From NCBI GenBank assembly GCA_001701135.1, contig DAAN01000014.1, forward strand, positions 62,001-126,000: a DNA stretch of 64,000 bases, written 5' to 3'. Shown here one piece after another: positions 51,125 through 61,678 of the stretch. The notes under the pieces are model-generated. The model had not been told where the DNA came from, did no database searches, and was given only the letters and a program-made list of their open reading frames with translations. Each line of letters opens with the position of its first letter. Position 1 is the first letter of the stretch. A program made the position numbers and the translations under genes. This stretch comes from Bacteroidales bacterium H3 (GTDB lineage: Bacteria > Bacteroidota > Bacteroidia > Bacteroidales > Muribaculaceae).

Positions 51125-53878
51125 ATGAACAACCACATGATAATGAACCGTCATTTATCTTACTGCATCTTATTGGTAATCTTTATCATTCTGGCCGGCT
51201 GCAACGAGGGCAGGACATACAAAATCGGTGTCTCGCAATGCAGTCAGGATGACTGGCGCACAAAGATGAACGATGAGATCAACCGCGAGATCATGTTTCA
51301 CGACGATGCCGTGGTGGAGATCCGCTCGGCCGACGACAGCAGTGCAAAACAGATCGAAGACATAAATTATTTTGTTGAAAATGGATTCGATATTATTATC
51401 GTCTCGCCTAATGAAGCTGCCGCTCTCACACCTGTTATTAAAGAGGTGTATGACAAGGGTGTGCCTGTGGTGATATTCGACCGGAATATCAACGGGGATT
51501 CATATACAGCCAGAATCGGAGTGGATGACGAGGGCCTTGGTCGCTCTGCCGCTCATTATGCCCTTCATCTGTCGGGTAAAGGTGCCCGGGCTATAGAGAT
51601 ATACGGATTGAAAGGCTCAACTCCGGCCGAGGGGAGGCACGACGGATTTGTCAGGGAATTTGAAAATAACGGCGGAAAGATGCTCGCAAGCGTGCCGGGC
51701 AACTGGAACAAAGAGGATGCCATGCCTGTAGTCGATTCGCTGTTGAGTGTATACGACGATGTCGACCTGATTTATGCTCACAACGACCGTATGGCTATCG
51801 GCGCTTCGGAGGTTGCCCGCAGGCATGGCCGCGACGATATTCTTATCATCGGTATAGATGCGGCGCCAAATATCGGGATTCAGGCGGTGGCCGACAGTGT
51901 CATCGACGCTACGTTTCTTTATCCCACCGAGGGGCACCGCCTGATTCAGACCGCGTTGGCCATTCTTAAGAACCAGCCTTATAAGAAAGAGACCATTTTG
52001 CCGGTGTCATCGGCCGTCGATCTGACCAATGCCGATATTATCCTGTTGCAGAATGAGACGCTGAAGGAGGAAACCGGGAAGATGAAACTGCTTAAAGCCC
52101 AGATCGATGACTATTGGGCGCAACATTCGTCGCAGACGTCGTTGTTCTATGCAAGCATTGCCATTATTGTTCTGCTGTTTGGTGTCGGTTTCCTGCTGCT
52201 GAGAGCCTATTGGCAGCGTAGCCGTCATCAGAAGGAACTTCTTGTGCAAAACCGGCTGCTCGAGGAGGAAAAAGACAAACAGACGCGCCTTAACGAACAG
52301 TTGCAGATCGCCACCCAATCCAAACTGATGTTCTTCACAAATGTGTCGCACGATCTGCGCACTCCCCTCACTCTGATTGCCGAACCGGTTGCCCGACTCG
52401 CCGAGGCCGAAAATCTCACATCGCAGCAACAGACCCTCATGAGGATTGCCAATAAGAATGTGAAGATACTTCAGCGGCTTATAAATCAGATACTTGATTT
52501 TAGAAAGTATGAGAATGGCAAGCTGGATCTCAGGCTCACCGAAATAGATTTCGGTAAGGCCGTTCATGACTGGATGGAGTCATTCTATTCCGTTGCCCGG
52601 AAGAGGGATATAAAGCTGAGAATCGAGACCGCGGCAGCAGGTAAACCTGTCCCGATTGCCCTTGACGCGGAAAAAATCGAACGGGTGTTTTTCAATCTCC
52701 TGTCCAACGCCTTCAAATTCACTCCCGACAACGGAGCGATAACGGTCTCTTATGAATGTGATGATAAAACATTGACATTCAAGGTGGCTGATACAGGCGA
52801 GGGAATCAGTGAACGGGATCTCGGCAACATTTTCGACAGATTCTATCAGGTCGACAGAATCCATCCGCAAGGCTCAGGCATAGGTTTGTCGCTTGCCAAG
52901 GCTTTCGTCGAGCTGCATGGCGGAGCTATCAGCGTGGAAAGCGTTGTGAACAAAGGTTCGGTGTTTACGGTGACACTGCCGGTGCGACATATCGCGGCAA
53001 CTATTTCTGATGCCGGAAAAGTGATTGCGGAGACCGATGCCGAGGTCGAACTCTCCGCAATCGAATCAGGCCGTTCATTCGACGAGGGGAAACCGATCGT
53101 GCTTATAATAGATGACAACAGGGATATTCAGAAACTGGTAGGGGAGTTGCTGACCGCCGATTATAACATAATATCGGCATCCAATGGCAAGGAGGGTATC
53201 AGAATGGCCGCCAGATATACGCCGGATCTGATCATCTGTGATGTGATGATGCCTGTGATGGATGGTCTGGAATGTTGCCGTCGTATCAAAGGGGAGATCT
53301 CCACATCCCATATCCCGGTGCTGATGCTCACGGCCTGCACGATGGATGAGCAGCGGGTGCAGGGATATGACAGCGGCGCCGACGGGTACCTGTCCAAACC
53401 GTTCAACAGCAGTGTGCTGAAATCGCGCTGCGCCGCTCTGATTGAGAATCGCAAACGCATAAAGAACCTATGGCGTTCGCGCCCGGCTATTGTCGCCGGG
53501 GAGGAGGCTGACAAACCTTCGCGTCCGGGCACGCTCCCTGTCGACGATATAGATAACGATTTCTATAATCGTTTTCTGGCGATTTTCAGAGCCGACATGG
53601 GAAATCCCGACCTCAATGTGGATATGATCGCGTCAAAGATGGGACTCGAACGCTCCCAGTTCTACCGTAAGATAAAGGCTCTTACAAATTATGCTCCTGT
53701 GGAACTGATCCGCCGTCTACGTCTGCAACGAGGTCACGAACTGCTGATCTCGACCGAAAAGAGTATCAGTGAGATTGCCTATGAAACAGGGTTTTCCACA
53801 CCGGCCTATTTTACAAAATGCTACCGCGACGCCTATGGCGAAACACCCTCTCAGGCCCGAAGCAAGCTCACCACCTGA
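51125..53878 (+). CDS. Hybrid two-component sensor-regulator for fructan use
   Basis: A 917-residue one-protein two-component system. The N-terminus has a hydrophobic segment ending in a lipobox-like LAGC (Cys26). Residues about 32-310 form a periplasmic sugar-binding domain (YKIGVSQCSQDDWRTKM ... GFDIIIVSPNEAAAL ... DRNINGDSYTARIGVDD), then one membrane helix (about 340-364), a histidine kinase with His409 (NVSHDLRTPLTLI) and ATP-lid GSGIGLSLAK, a receiver with phospho-Asp706 (IICDVMMPVMDG), and a C-terminal AraC-type DNA-binding domain (about 820-915). This architecture with a periplasmic-binding-protein sensor is that of the Bacteroides thetaiotaomicron regulator BT1754, which binds fructose. 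It is flanked by GH32 and SusCD genes. Confidence 0.93.
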   Translation: MNNHMIMNRHLSYCILLVIFIILAGCNEGRTYKIGVSQCSQDDWRTKMNDEINREIMFHDDAVVEIRSADDSSAKQIEDINYFVENGFDIIIVSPNEAAALTPVIKEVYDKGVPVVIFDRNINGDSYTARIGVDDEGLGRSAAHYALHLSGKGARAIEIYGLKGSTPAEGRHDGFVREFENNGGKMLASVPGNWNKEDAMPVVDSLLSVYDDVDLIYAHNDRMAIGASEVARRHGRDDILIIGIDAAPNIGIQAVADSVIDATFLYPTEGHRLIQTALAILKNQPYKKETILPVSSAVDLTNADIILLQNETLKEETGKMKLLKAQIDDYWAQHSSQTSLFYASIAIIVLLFGVGFLLLRAYWQRSRHQKELLVQNRLLEEEKDKQTRLNEQLQIATQSKLMFFTNVSHDLRTPLTLIAEPVARLAEAENLTSQQQTLMRIANKNVKILQRLINQILDFRKYENGKLDLRLTEIDFGKAVHDWMESFYSVARKRDIKLRIETAAAGKPVPIALDAEKIERVFFNLLSNAFKFTPDNGAITVSYECDDKTLTFKVADTGEGISERDLGNIFDRFYQVDRIHPQGSGIGLSLAKAFVELHGGAISVESVVNKGSVFTVTLPVRHIAATISDAGKVIAETDAEVELSAIESGRSFDEGKPIVLIIDDNRDIQKLVGELLTADYNIISASNGKEGIRMAARYTPDLIICDVMMPVMDGLECCRRIKGEISTSHIPVLMLTACTMDEQRVQGYDSGADGYLSKPFNSSVLKSRCAALIENRKRIKNLWRSRPAIVAGEEADKPSRPGTLPVDDIDNDFYNRFLAIFRADMGNPDLNVDMIASKMGLERSQFYRKIKALTNYAPVELIRRLRLQRGHELLISTEKSISEIAYETGFSTPAYFTKCYRDAYGETPSQARSKLTT

Positions 53879-53896
53879 TTATTATAGTTTGTTTTT

Positions 53897-53948
53897 AAAA
53901 ATCGTGCGGATGCTATCAAATTACGTGCATTGCAATAAAATTGATAGC
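53897..53948 (+). promoter_or_regulatory. Candidate sensor-regulator site B (susC promoter)
   Basis: AAAAATCGTGC (53897-53907), 4 bp, GCTATCAAA (53912-53920) repeats the core found at 51029-51052, and similarity continues through ACGT-TG-AT-GCA. Here GCTATCAA (53912-53919) also has an inverted partner TTGATAGC (53941-53948). The site is about 93 bp upstream of the predicted susC transcription start. Confidence 0.65.
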
Positions 53949-53989
53949 CCCCACAACATCCGTTATATGTCGACGCACCGATGACGGAT

Positions 53990-53997
53990 TAAATTTG
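53990..53997 (+). promoter_or_regulatory. -7 box of susC
   Basis: TAAATTTG at 53990-53997 fits TAnnTTTG, with a leader of about 25 nt to the ATG at 54028. There is no TTTG at -33, consistent with activation by the hybrid regulator. Confidence 0.6.
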
Positions 53998-54027
53998 CGG
54001 TAGAAATCTAACCTAAAAATCTATCGA

Positions 54028-57000
54028 ATGAAAAGAACAATTCTTAGTGCGTTATTGCTGATGTTATTGGCAGTGATGGCGCAGGCACAGAATATCACTG
54101 TGCGGGGAACGGTGCTTTCCAAAACTGATGACGAACCGCTTATCGGGGCTTCTGTATTATGTGAAAAGACCCAGACAGGAGCGGCCACCGACATCGACGG
54201 CAATTTTGAAATTTCAGTGCCCGAGGGCGCCATGCTTAAAGTATCTTATGTCGGTTTCATGCCGGCTGAGGTAAAGGCGACACCTGAAATGAAGATCTAT
54301 CTGGCAGAAAACTCCGAAATCCTCGACGAAGTAGTCGTCGTGGGTTATTCTTCCGAGAAAAAAGCTGATCTGACAGGTTCAGTGTCGGTGGTGAAAATGA
54401 AAGATGTGGCCGACACTCCCACGGGCAATGTGGTGCAGGCACTCCAGGGACGTGTGGCCGGTATGAGTATCACCACCGACGGTACCCCCGGCGGTCTCAG
54501 CACAGGCACCTCCATACGCGGTGCTTCGTCGTTCCGAAGCGATGCCAACGGCCCGCTCTATGTCATCGACGGTGTCATGACCCGTGAAAATCCCGGCACA
54601 ATTCTCAACAGCAACGATGTGGAGTCGATACAGGTGCTAAAAGATGCGGCTTCCGCTTCCATATATGGCGCACAGGCGGCCAACGGTGTGATCATCATCA
54701 CCACCAAGCGTGCCAAAAAAGGTGAATGCCGGGTGACTTTCGACGCCACACTTACGCTGCAGACCTATCAGAGCGGTCTGAATATGATGAACGCCGACCA
54801 GTGGGGCGAGACATATTGGGCCGCATATAAATATGCTTACGGCACAACCCCTACATCGGAACTTTATGGCAATGGCGCCACTCCACGTCTTCAGCCCTAC
54901 ACCAACCTCAACGGCGTCCCCGTGAATCCGCAGAACACCGACTGGGAAGATGAGATTCACCGCACGGCGCTGATGCAGACCTACAGCATCGGCCTGTCAA
55001 AAGGTTCGGATAACGGTTCATCCTCCATGTCGCTCAGTTTTCTCGACCATGACGGTATAATCAAAGGGAGTGATTTCCAGAAAGCCAATGCCCGTTTCAG
55101 CACTGACTATGGCTTTATCAACAACCGCCTGAAAGCCGGCGGCAACCTCACACTCAACTGGTGGCGTCAGCACAACGCGCCCGGCGGCATTGAGGAGAAT
55201 GCCATAAAGATGCACCCGGCACGCACCGTCTATGACTCGGAAGGAAATTACAACGATCAGGTGGCGTTCGGTCTCAACGATACACCCAACCTTGTGAGAC
55301 TCATCAACGAAGAGGCATCGAACAAGCATGAATACTGGCGCGTGTTCGGCAACGCCTATCTGTCGGTGGAACCTGTAAAGAATCTTATACTGAAGACTAA
55401 TTTCGGTCTGAATTATTACAACGGTTCCGACAAGAATTTCACCCCGGCCAATCTGCGCGACAAAACAAACTACCTCTATCAATATTCAAGCAAGACTGTC
55501 GACTGGGTGTGGACCAACACTGCCCAATACAACATCGACATAGACAAAAACTCCATCATGGCCCTGCTGGGCGTTGAGGCAAAGCGCAACCACTTCGAGG
55601 ATATGTCGGGTGAGGGCAAAGGGCTGGTAATTGAGGACGAAAACTATCTCTACCTCACCAACGTGACAACCAACAAGGGCACCAAGTCGGGCGCTTCAAA
55701 CTATTCCATGTTCTCCTTTTTCGGCAAGGTGAATTATTCGTGGGATAACAAATATCTGGCCTCGTTCACCATCCGTCGTGATGCTTCGTCGCGTCTGTCC
55801 GACAAACACAACTACGACTGGTTCCCCTCTATTTCGTTAGGCTGGCGCATCACTCAGGAAACATTCATGGAAAGCACGCGCAACTGGCTGAATGATCTTA
55901 AAATCCGCGGCGCCTACGGTGTCAACGGTAATGACCTTATCGCCAACGATGCTTTCTATGCCAAATATTCCATGGATCTCAACCGGGCGGCATACGCGCT
56001 CGACGGTGGCAACAAACTCTCGCCCGGCGCGCTGCGCTCGCGCTCGACCAACCCCGATCTGACCTGGGAAAAGACTTATCAGACCAATGTTGGTTTCGAC
56101 GCATCCTTCCTCAACAGCCGTCTGCTCTTTACATTTGATTACTTCCACAAAAAGACCAACGACATGCTCGTGGAGAAACCCTATATCGCCACTATCGGCG
56201 AAGGGGGCTACTGCTGGTACAACGGCGGCTCGATGGTCAACAAAGGCGTTGAAATCACCGCTGAATGGCGTCAGACTCTGGCCAACGGTCTCAGCTACAA
56301 CATCGGATTGAATGTGACCGCCATGAAGAACAAGGTGACCGATCTTATGGAGGATATTTACTACACATGGGGCGGCGGCAACGGCATCGACAAGACCATC
56401 GTGGGTAATTCGCTCGGGTCGTGGCTTGTGTACAAGACCGACGGTGTGTTCCGCACACAGGAAGAGGTCGACGCCTACAACCGACAGTACAAAGTGGAAT
56501 TCGGCCGTCCGGGTGTGGGTCGTGTGAAGTATGTCGATGCCAACGGCGACGGTGTTATCAACAACCGCGACCGCGAGTGGGTCGGTTCCGATCTCCCCAA
56601 GGCCCAGTTCGGCCTCAATCTCGGGGCAAACTGGAAAGGTTTTGATCTTAACATCTTCTTCAACAGCATTATCCGCGATGCCTGGAACAATTCGAAATAT
56701 TACACGGATTTCTTCCCTCTGTGGACCGGCAACCATGGCACCCAGCTTCTCGATGCCGCCAAGGCTTACGAAGATTATCTGCGTACAGGTTACTATGCGT
56801 CAGATGTGCCCGCTCCGTCGGTCGACAATTCCAACAGCGAGCATGAAGGGTCGCAATATTATATCGAGAACGGTTCATTCCTGCGTCTGAAGACTCTGAC
56901 CCTGGGCTACACTCTGCCCCGGAAGATTCAGGAGAAGCTTTTCCTTAAAAACGCCCGCATATATTTCCAGGCCCAGAACGTATTTACTATAACCAACTAC

Positions 57001-57081
57001 AGCGGCGCCGACCCCGAAGGTCTCGGATACCCCTACGCCCTGCCACGCCAGTATACTTTCGGCATTCAGTTTGGTTTCTGA
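54028..57081 (+). CDS. SusC/RagA-type TonB-dependent transporter
   Basis: Outer-membrane TonB-dependent importer, 1017 residues, which moves oligosaccharides captured by its SusD lid into the periplasm. Signal peptide MKRTILSALLLMLLAVMAQA; carboxypeptidase-regulatory-like domain (about 22-95, ITVRGTVLSKTDDEPLIGASV); TonB-box region DEVVVVGYSSEKKADLTGSV; plug domain (to about 230, with TSIRGASSF and YVIDGVMTR); then the 22-strand barrel ending in YTFGIQFGF with terminal Phe. Full length. It lies directly downstream of the sensor gene and 42 bp before susD. Position makes fructan the likely ligand. Confidence 0.94.
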   Translation: MKRTILSALLLMLLAVMAQAQNITVRGTVLSKTDDEPLIGASVLCEKTQTGAATDIDGNFEISVPEGAMLKVSYVGFMPAEVKATPEMKIYLAENSEILDEVVVVGYSSEKKADLTGSVSVVKMKDVADTPTGNVVQALQGRVAGMSITTDGTPGGLSTGTSIRGASSFRSDANGPLYVIDGVMTRENPGTILNSNDVESIQVLKDAASASIYGAQAANGVIIITTKRAKKGECRVTFDATLTLQTYQSGLNMMNADQWGETYWAAYKYAYGTTPTSELYGNGATPRLQPYTNLNGVPVNPQNTDWEDEIHRTALMQTYSIGLSKGSDNGSSSMSLSFLDHDGIIKGSDFQKANARFSTDYGFINNRLKAGGNLTLNWWRQHNAPGGIEENAIKMHPARTVYDSEGNYNDQVAFGLNDTPNLVRLINEEASNKHEYWRVFGNAYLSVEPVKNLILKTNFGLNYYNGSDKNFTPANLRDKTNYLYQYSSKTVDWVWTNTAQYNIDIDKNSIMALLGVEAKRNHFEDMSGEGKGLVIEDENYLYLTNVTTNKGTKSGASNYSMFSFFGKVNYSWDNKYLASFTIRRDASSRLSDKHNYDWFPSISLGWRITQETFMESTRNWLNDLKIRGAYGVNGNDLIANDAFYAKYSMDLNRAAYALDGGNKLSPGALRSRSTNPDLTWEKTYQTNVGFDASFLNSRLLFTFDYFHKKTNDMLVEKPYIATIGEGGYCWYNGGSMVNKGVEITAEWRQTLANGLSYNIGLNVTAMKNKVTDLMEDIYYTWGGGNGIDKTIVGNSLGSWLVYKTDGVFRTQEEVDAYNRQYKVEFGRPGVGRVKYVDANGDGVINNRDREWVGSDLPKAQFGLNLGANWKGFDLNIFFNSIIRDAWNNSKYYTDFFPLWTGNHGTQLLDAAKAYEDYLRTGYYASDVPAPSVDNSNSEHEGSQYYIENGSFLRLKTLTLGYTLPRKIQEKLFLKNARIYFQAQNVFTITNYSGADPEGLGYPYALPRQYTFGIQFGF

Positions 57082-57123
57082 CATCACCCTTAATCAGGTT
57101 TCTAATATCAAAAGACAATTCAT

Positions 57124-58893
57124 ATGAAACTGCATATATTATCTGCCATAGCTGTGGCCGCTCTCGGCCTCGCTTCATGCAGCGACGACTTCCTCCGCAA
57201 TGAACCCCAGGGGCCGCTCTCCGAAGCCAATATCAACGACCCCAAGGCCGCGGATCTTCTTGTCACCGGCGCTTATGCCACATTCGGCTGCCGCTATGCC
57301 GACTCCAACGATCCCCACTTCTACTCCATCACTAACTGGAGCCATGGCGAGGTCCGTGCCGACAATGCCTACAAAGGAGGAGGCGGTGAAACAGACATCT
57401 GGGAATTCCACGACATGGAGACTGCGAAACTGAAACCCAACAACGGTCTGCTCGACGGCAAGTGGTTCAACGTGTATTGCGGCATATCCCGCTGCAATTC
57501 AGCCATCCGCGCTCTCCGCAAAGTTGACGAAAGCGTAAACAAAAACATTAAAACACGCATTGCCGAGGTGAGCGTAATCCGTTCTTTTTGGTATTTCGAC
57601 CTTGTGCGCCAGTTCAAAAAGATTCCCTATATGGAAATCGACTTGCCCGAGAATGAATACTGCAATGTCCGCAACGATGTCTACACCCGTGAGCAGCACC
57701 TCGACAGAATTGCCGGAGAACTGATGGCTGCGGCCAACGACCTCCCTGACTATCAGCCCGAAATCGGCCGCATAAACCGCCGCGCGGCACTCGCGCTCGC
57801 AGCAAAAGTCAAACTCTACCAGGCATATGAGGAGGACCCTGCCACCAATGCCGTGGTAAACATCAACAAGAAACTCCTTCAGGAAGTGGTCGATATTATC
57901 GATCAGATCCAGGGCTACGACTTGCTCGCCGACTTCCAGCAACTCGACCTGCTCGAGTATGAAAACGGTCAGGAATCGGTGCTGGCCGTCCAGTTCTCGA
58001 AAGATGACGGTTCGGATGGCGTTGGCCGTATCAACTGGGGCAATCTGCTCAATTCCATGACAGGTCCCGGCTGTCCCTGGCAGGGCGATGGCTTCTTCCT
58101 CCCGTCGCAGGACCTTATCAATGCCTATCAGACCGACGAGAACGGTCTGCCCCTGTTCGACTACCAGAGCCGTCCCGACTACGGTGTGGTTACCTTCGAC
58201 CCCGACGGAAGCTATCACCTTGCCAATGTCGACGGTAATGTGGATCCCCGTCTCGACTTCGTCACCGGCCGTCCGACCATCACATACAAGACTTACAAGG
58301 GTAGCCCCTGCGGTCTGTGGGTGAGAAATTCCGACACTTACGGCTACAATAACACCAAACGTTTCTGGCTGTCGCCCGAATCGCCCGATGCCCAGCAGGG
58401 ATGGCCGTGGGGTGCCTCCGCTCTCAACTGGCAGTTGATCCGCTACGCCGACCTTCTCCTTTACAAGGCCGAGGCTCTTATCGAAATCGGCGGCGCCGGT
58501 CTTGAAGAGGCCCGCACTCTTATCAACCGTGTACGTTCCCGTGCGATGAACAGCCGGTATGTGAAGGATTTCAACGACCCGACGAAAGATGCCGCCAACT
58601 ACAAGATCGGACTCTATCCTGCCACCGGCTGGACCCAGGAGTATGCCCGCAAGGCTCTGCGCACTGAAATGCGCCTTGAAAAGGCCATGGAGGGTGAACG
58701 CTTCTACGACCTCGTGCGCTGGGGCATAGCAAAAGAGACGATGAACAACTATTTTGCCGCCGAACGCGACAACCGCATGTACTATCAGAACGCTTCGTTT
58801 GAGACCGGAGAAGAATATTTCGCGATTCCCACGGCTCAGTATAATTTCTCCGGTGGCATATACACCCAGAATCCGGGCTATCCCGGTTTCTGA
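57124..58893 (+). CDS. SusD/RagB-type surface glycan-binding lipoprotein
   Basis: A 589-residue lipoprotein that caps the SusC transporter and binds glycan. Signal peptide with lipobox LASC and Cys19 (MKLHILSAIAVAALGLASC). The TPR-rich SusD fold is visible in FLRNEPQGPL, the repeated helix pairs, and the C-terminal ALRTEMRLEKAMEGERFYDLVRWG, a strong RagB/SusD block, ending in NPGYPGF. Full length. It is the last gene of the locus; the next gene, clpB, is unrelated. No third surface lipoprotein of the SusE/F kind follows, unlike the B. thetaiotaomicron fructan locus. Confidence 0.94.
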   Translation: MKLHILSAIAVAALGLASCSDDFLRNEPQGPLSEANINDPKAADLLVTGAYATFGCRYADSNDPHFYSITNWSHGEVRADNAYKGGGGETDIWEFHDMETAKLKPNNGLLDGKWFNVYCGISRCNSAIRALRKVDESVNKNIKTRIAEVSVIRSFWYFDLVRQFKKIPYMEIDLPENEYCNVRNDVYTREQHLDRIAGELMAAANDLPDYQPEIGRINRRAALALAAKVKLYQAYEEDPATNAVVNINKKLLQEVVDIIDQIQGYDLLADFQQLDLLEYENGQESVLAVQFSKDDGSDGVGRINWGNLLNSMTGPGCPWQGDGFFLPSQDLINAYQTDENGLPLFDYQSRPDYGVVTFDPDGSYHLANVDGNVDPRLDFVTGRPTITYKTYKGSPCGLWVRNSDTYGYNNTKRFWLSPESPDAQQGWPWGASALNWQLIRYADLLLYKAEALIEIGGAGLEEARTLINRVRSRAMNSRYVKDFNDPTKDAANYKIGLYPATGWTQEYARKALRTEMRLEKAMEGERFYDLVRWGIAKETMNNYFAAERDNRMYYQNASFETGEEYFAIPTAQYNFSGGIYTQNPGYPGF

Positions 58894-59034
58894 CATCCGG
58901 AATAGGGCTGACGGATGACAGTAAGCATGGCGCTTTTTCTGCCATCGGGTGCTCTAAAACATCGGAGGAAAGTGAAAACTATTGTGGCACGGAGTTTGTT
59001 TTATTTGCAGGAATAAAACTAACTACATCAAGAT

Positions 59035-61623
59035 ATGAATTTCAATAGTTTCACTATTAAATCGCAGGAGGCCATTCAGAAAGCACTCGAACTGACCCGA
59101 AGCGCCGGTCAGCAGCAGATCGAGCCTGTGCATCTGCTTATGGCCATCATGCTCGAGGGAGAGTCGCTCGTGAAGTTCATCTTCCAGAAGGTAGGTGCCA
59201 ACGAGACGCAGGCCGCCCGTATGCTCGACAAGGAGATCTCATCGCTACCAAAGGTTTCGGGGGGCGAACCATATCTGAGCCGAGTCTCTAACGATGTTCT
59301 CCAGAAGTCGCTCGACATAGCCAAAAAGCGTGGCGACGAATATGTTACGCTTGAGGCTATGTTGATGGCGCTCTTCCAGATCAACTCGCCCGCATCTACC
59401 ATTCTCAAAGACTGCGGGCTGAACGAAAAGGAGATCGACAGTGCCGTCGATGAGCTCCGCAAGGGGCGCAAAGCCACTGATCAGAGCGCCGAGGAGACTT
59501 ACAACTCGCTGAACAAATATGCCATAAACCTCAACGAACGTGCCCGCTCGGGCAAACTCGACCCTGTCATCGGCCGCGACGACGAAATCCGCCGTGTGCT
59601 CCAGATTCTGAGCCGTCGAACCAAGAACAATCCTATGCTTATCGGCGAGCCGGGTACCGGCAAAACCGCCATTGCCGAAGGATTGGCGCAGCGCATCGTG
59701 CGCGGCGACGTCCCCGAGAATCTCCGCAGCAAGCAGATTTTCTCGCTCGACATGGGCGCACTTGTCGCCGGCGCCAAATATAAGGGTGAATTCGAGGAAC
59801 GCCTGAAAGCCATTGTCAACGAGGTGACCCAGAGCGACGGCGAGATCATTCTTTTCATTGACGAGATCCACACTCTCGTGGGTGCCGGCAAGGGCGAGGG
59901 TGCCATGGATGCCGCCAACATTCTCAAACCTGCCCTGGCCCGCGGCGAACTCCGCTCGATCGGCGCCACCACACTCGACGAATACCAGAAATATTTCGAG
60001 AAGGACAAGGCTCTTGAGCGCCGTTTCCAGAAGGTGATGGTCAACGAACCTGACGAGGCTTCGGCCATAGCAATTCTCCGCGGTCTGAAAGAGCGTTACG
60101 AGAACCACCACAAGGTGCGTATCCGCGACGAGGCGATTATTGCCGCCGTCACCCTTTCCGAACGTTATATCACCGACCGTTTCCTCCCCGACAAGGCCAT
60201 CGACCTAATCGACGAGGCGGCCTCGAAGCTGCGTCTGGAGATGGACTCGGTGCCTCAGGCTCTCGACGAGATTTCACGGCGCATTGCCCAGAAAGAGATT
60301 GAGCGCGAGGCCATCAAGCGCGAGGGCGACACCGCCAAGGTGAAGGATATCGACAAGGAGCTGGCCGAAATGCGCGATGAGGAGAAAGACTTCACTGCCA
60401 AATGGAAAGCAGAGAAGGATCTCATCAACCGCATCCAGCAGAACAAAATCGACATCGAACAGCTCAACTTCGAGGCTGATCGCGCCGAGCGTGAAGGCGA
60501 CTATGCCAAGGTTGCCGAAATCCGCTATTCGCGTATCCAGCAAAAGGAGAAAGAAAACGCCGACATTCAGGAAAAGCTCAAATCCATGCAGGGCGAGAAA
60601 GCTCTGATCAAGGAGGAGGTCGATTCCGAGGATATAGCCGACGTGGTTTCCCGCTGGACTGGCATACCTGTCAACAAGATGGTCCAGAGCGAGAAAGAGA
60701 AGCTGCTCCACCTCGAGGAGGAACTGCACGATCGCGTGGTCGGCCAGGACGAGGCCATCCGCGCCATCGCCGATGCCGTGCGCCGCTCGCGTGCAGGCCT
60801 TAACGACCCCCGCCGTCCTATCGGTTCGTTTATCTTCCTGGGTACCACCGGTGTAGGTAAGACCGAGCTGGCCAAGGCTCTCGCGGAATATCTCTTCGAC
60901 GACGAGAACATGATGACCCGTATCGACATGAGCGAGTATCAGGAGAAACATGCCGTGAGCCGTCTGGTCGGTGCCCCTCCGGGATATGTAGGCTACGACG
61001 AAGGCGGTCAGCTCACCGAAGCAGTGCGCCGCAAGCCTTATTCAGTGGTGCTCTTCGATGAGATTGAGAAAGCACACCCCGATGTGTTCAACATCCTGCT
61101 TCAGGTACTCGACGACGGTCGCCTCACCGACAACAAGGGGCGTATGGTCAACTTCAAGAACACCATCATCATAATGACCTCAAACATGGGGTCGTCGGTA
61201 ATCCGCGACAATTTCGCCAAACTCACTCCCGAGAACAAGGATGAAATCGTGGAGAAGACAAAGCAGCAGGTGCTCGACATGCTCAAGCAGACTATCCGTC
61301 CCGAATTCCTCAACCGAATCGACGAGACCATCATGTTCACCCCGCTCAACCGCAACGAGATTGAAGAGATTGTTGGTCTGCAGTTCAAGGGAATAAAGAA
61401 AATGCTCGCTGCCAACGGCATCACCCTCGAAGTCACGCCCGTGGCGCTGTCATTCCTTGCCGACGAGGGATATGACCCCGAGTTCGGCGCCCGTCCGGTC
61501 AAGCGAGTCATCCACCGGCTGGTGCTCAATCAGTTGTCAAAGGATATTCTGGCACAGAAAGTCGACAAGGAGCGCCCGATCGTCATTGATGTAAAGGATG
61601 GAGATCTGACGTTCACCAACTGA
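59035..61623 (+). CDS. clpB: Disaggregase ClpB
   Basis: AAA+ chaperone that, with DnaK, rescues aggregated proteins; 862 residues, normal length. The double Clp N domain (1-145) begins [20 protein letters not shown]; first ATPase with Walker A GEPGTGKT near residue 204; coiled-coil middle domain (about 400-540), which marks ClpB rather than ClpA or ClpC; second ATPase with Walker A GTTGVGKT near 603; and small domain ending in the [11 protein letters not shown] block. It lies 141 bp after susD in its own unit. The upstream region has only a weak -7 like box, so any heat-shock control cannot be seen. A terminator follows. Confidence 0.96.
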   Translation: MNFNSFTIKSQEAIQKALELTRSAGQQQIEPVHLLMAIMLEGESLVKFIFQKVGANETQAARMLDKEISSLPKVSGGEPYLSRVSNDVLQKSLDIAKKRGDEYVTLEAMLMALFQINSPASTILKDCGLNEKEIDSAVDELRKGRKATDQSAEETYNSLNKYAINLNERARSGKLDPVIGRDDEIRRVLQILSRRTKNNPMLIGEPGTGKTAIAEGLAQRIVRGDVPENLRSKQIFSLDMGALVAGAKYKGEFEERLKAIVNEVTQSDGEIILFIDEIHTLVGAGKGEGAMDAANILKPALARGELRSIGATTLDEYQKYFEKDKALERRFQKVMVNEPDEASAIAILRGLKERYENHHKVRIRDEAIIAAVTLSERYITDRFLPDKAIDLIDEAASKLRLEMDSVPQALDEISRRIAQKEIEREAIKREGDTAKVKDIDKELAEMRDEEKDFTAKWKAEKDLINRIQQNKIDIEQLNFEADRAEREGDYAKVAEIRYSRIQQKEKENADIQEKLKSMQGEKALIKEEVDSEDIADVVSRWTGIPVNKMVQSEKEKLLHLEEELHDRVVGQDEAIRAIADAVRRSRAGLNDPRRPIGSFIFLGTTGVGKTELAKALAEYLFDDENMMTRIDMSEYQEKHAVSRLVGAPPGYVGYDEGGQLTEAVRRKPYSVVLFDEIEKAHPDVFNILLQVLDDGRLTDNKGRMVNFKNTIIIMTSNMGSSVIRDNFAKLTPENKDEIVEKTKQQVLDMLKQTIRPEFLNRIDETIMFTPLNRNEIEEIVGLQFKGIKKMLAANGITLEVTPVALSFLADEGYDPEFGARPVKRVIHRLVLNQLSKDILAQKVDKERPIVIDVKDGDLTFTN

Positions 61624-61636
61624 TCGTATCATACTT

Positions 61637-61678
61637 TTCACTGAACTATAGACATCATCCACTTCACTGAACCATAGA
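61637..61678. repeat. 26-bp tandem duplication after clpB
   Basis: TTCACTGAACTATAGA (61637-61652) and TTCACTGAACCATAGA (61663-61678) differ at one base and have a 26-bp period. They lie between the clpB stop codon and its terminator. Confidence 0.75.

Noticed and set aside
57499..58896. 465-codon open frame on the minus strand
   Set aside because: Antisense to a full-length SusD gene; no recognisable motif.
58980..59010. Sigma-54-type promoter before clpB (TGGCAC-like sequence)
   Set aside because: The -12 GC is replaced by GT and no activator gene is nearby; a chance match is more likely.
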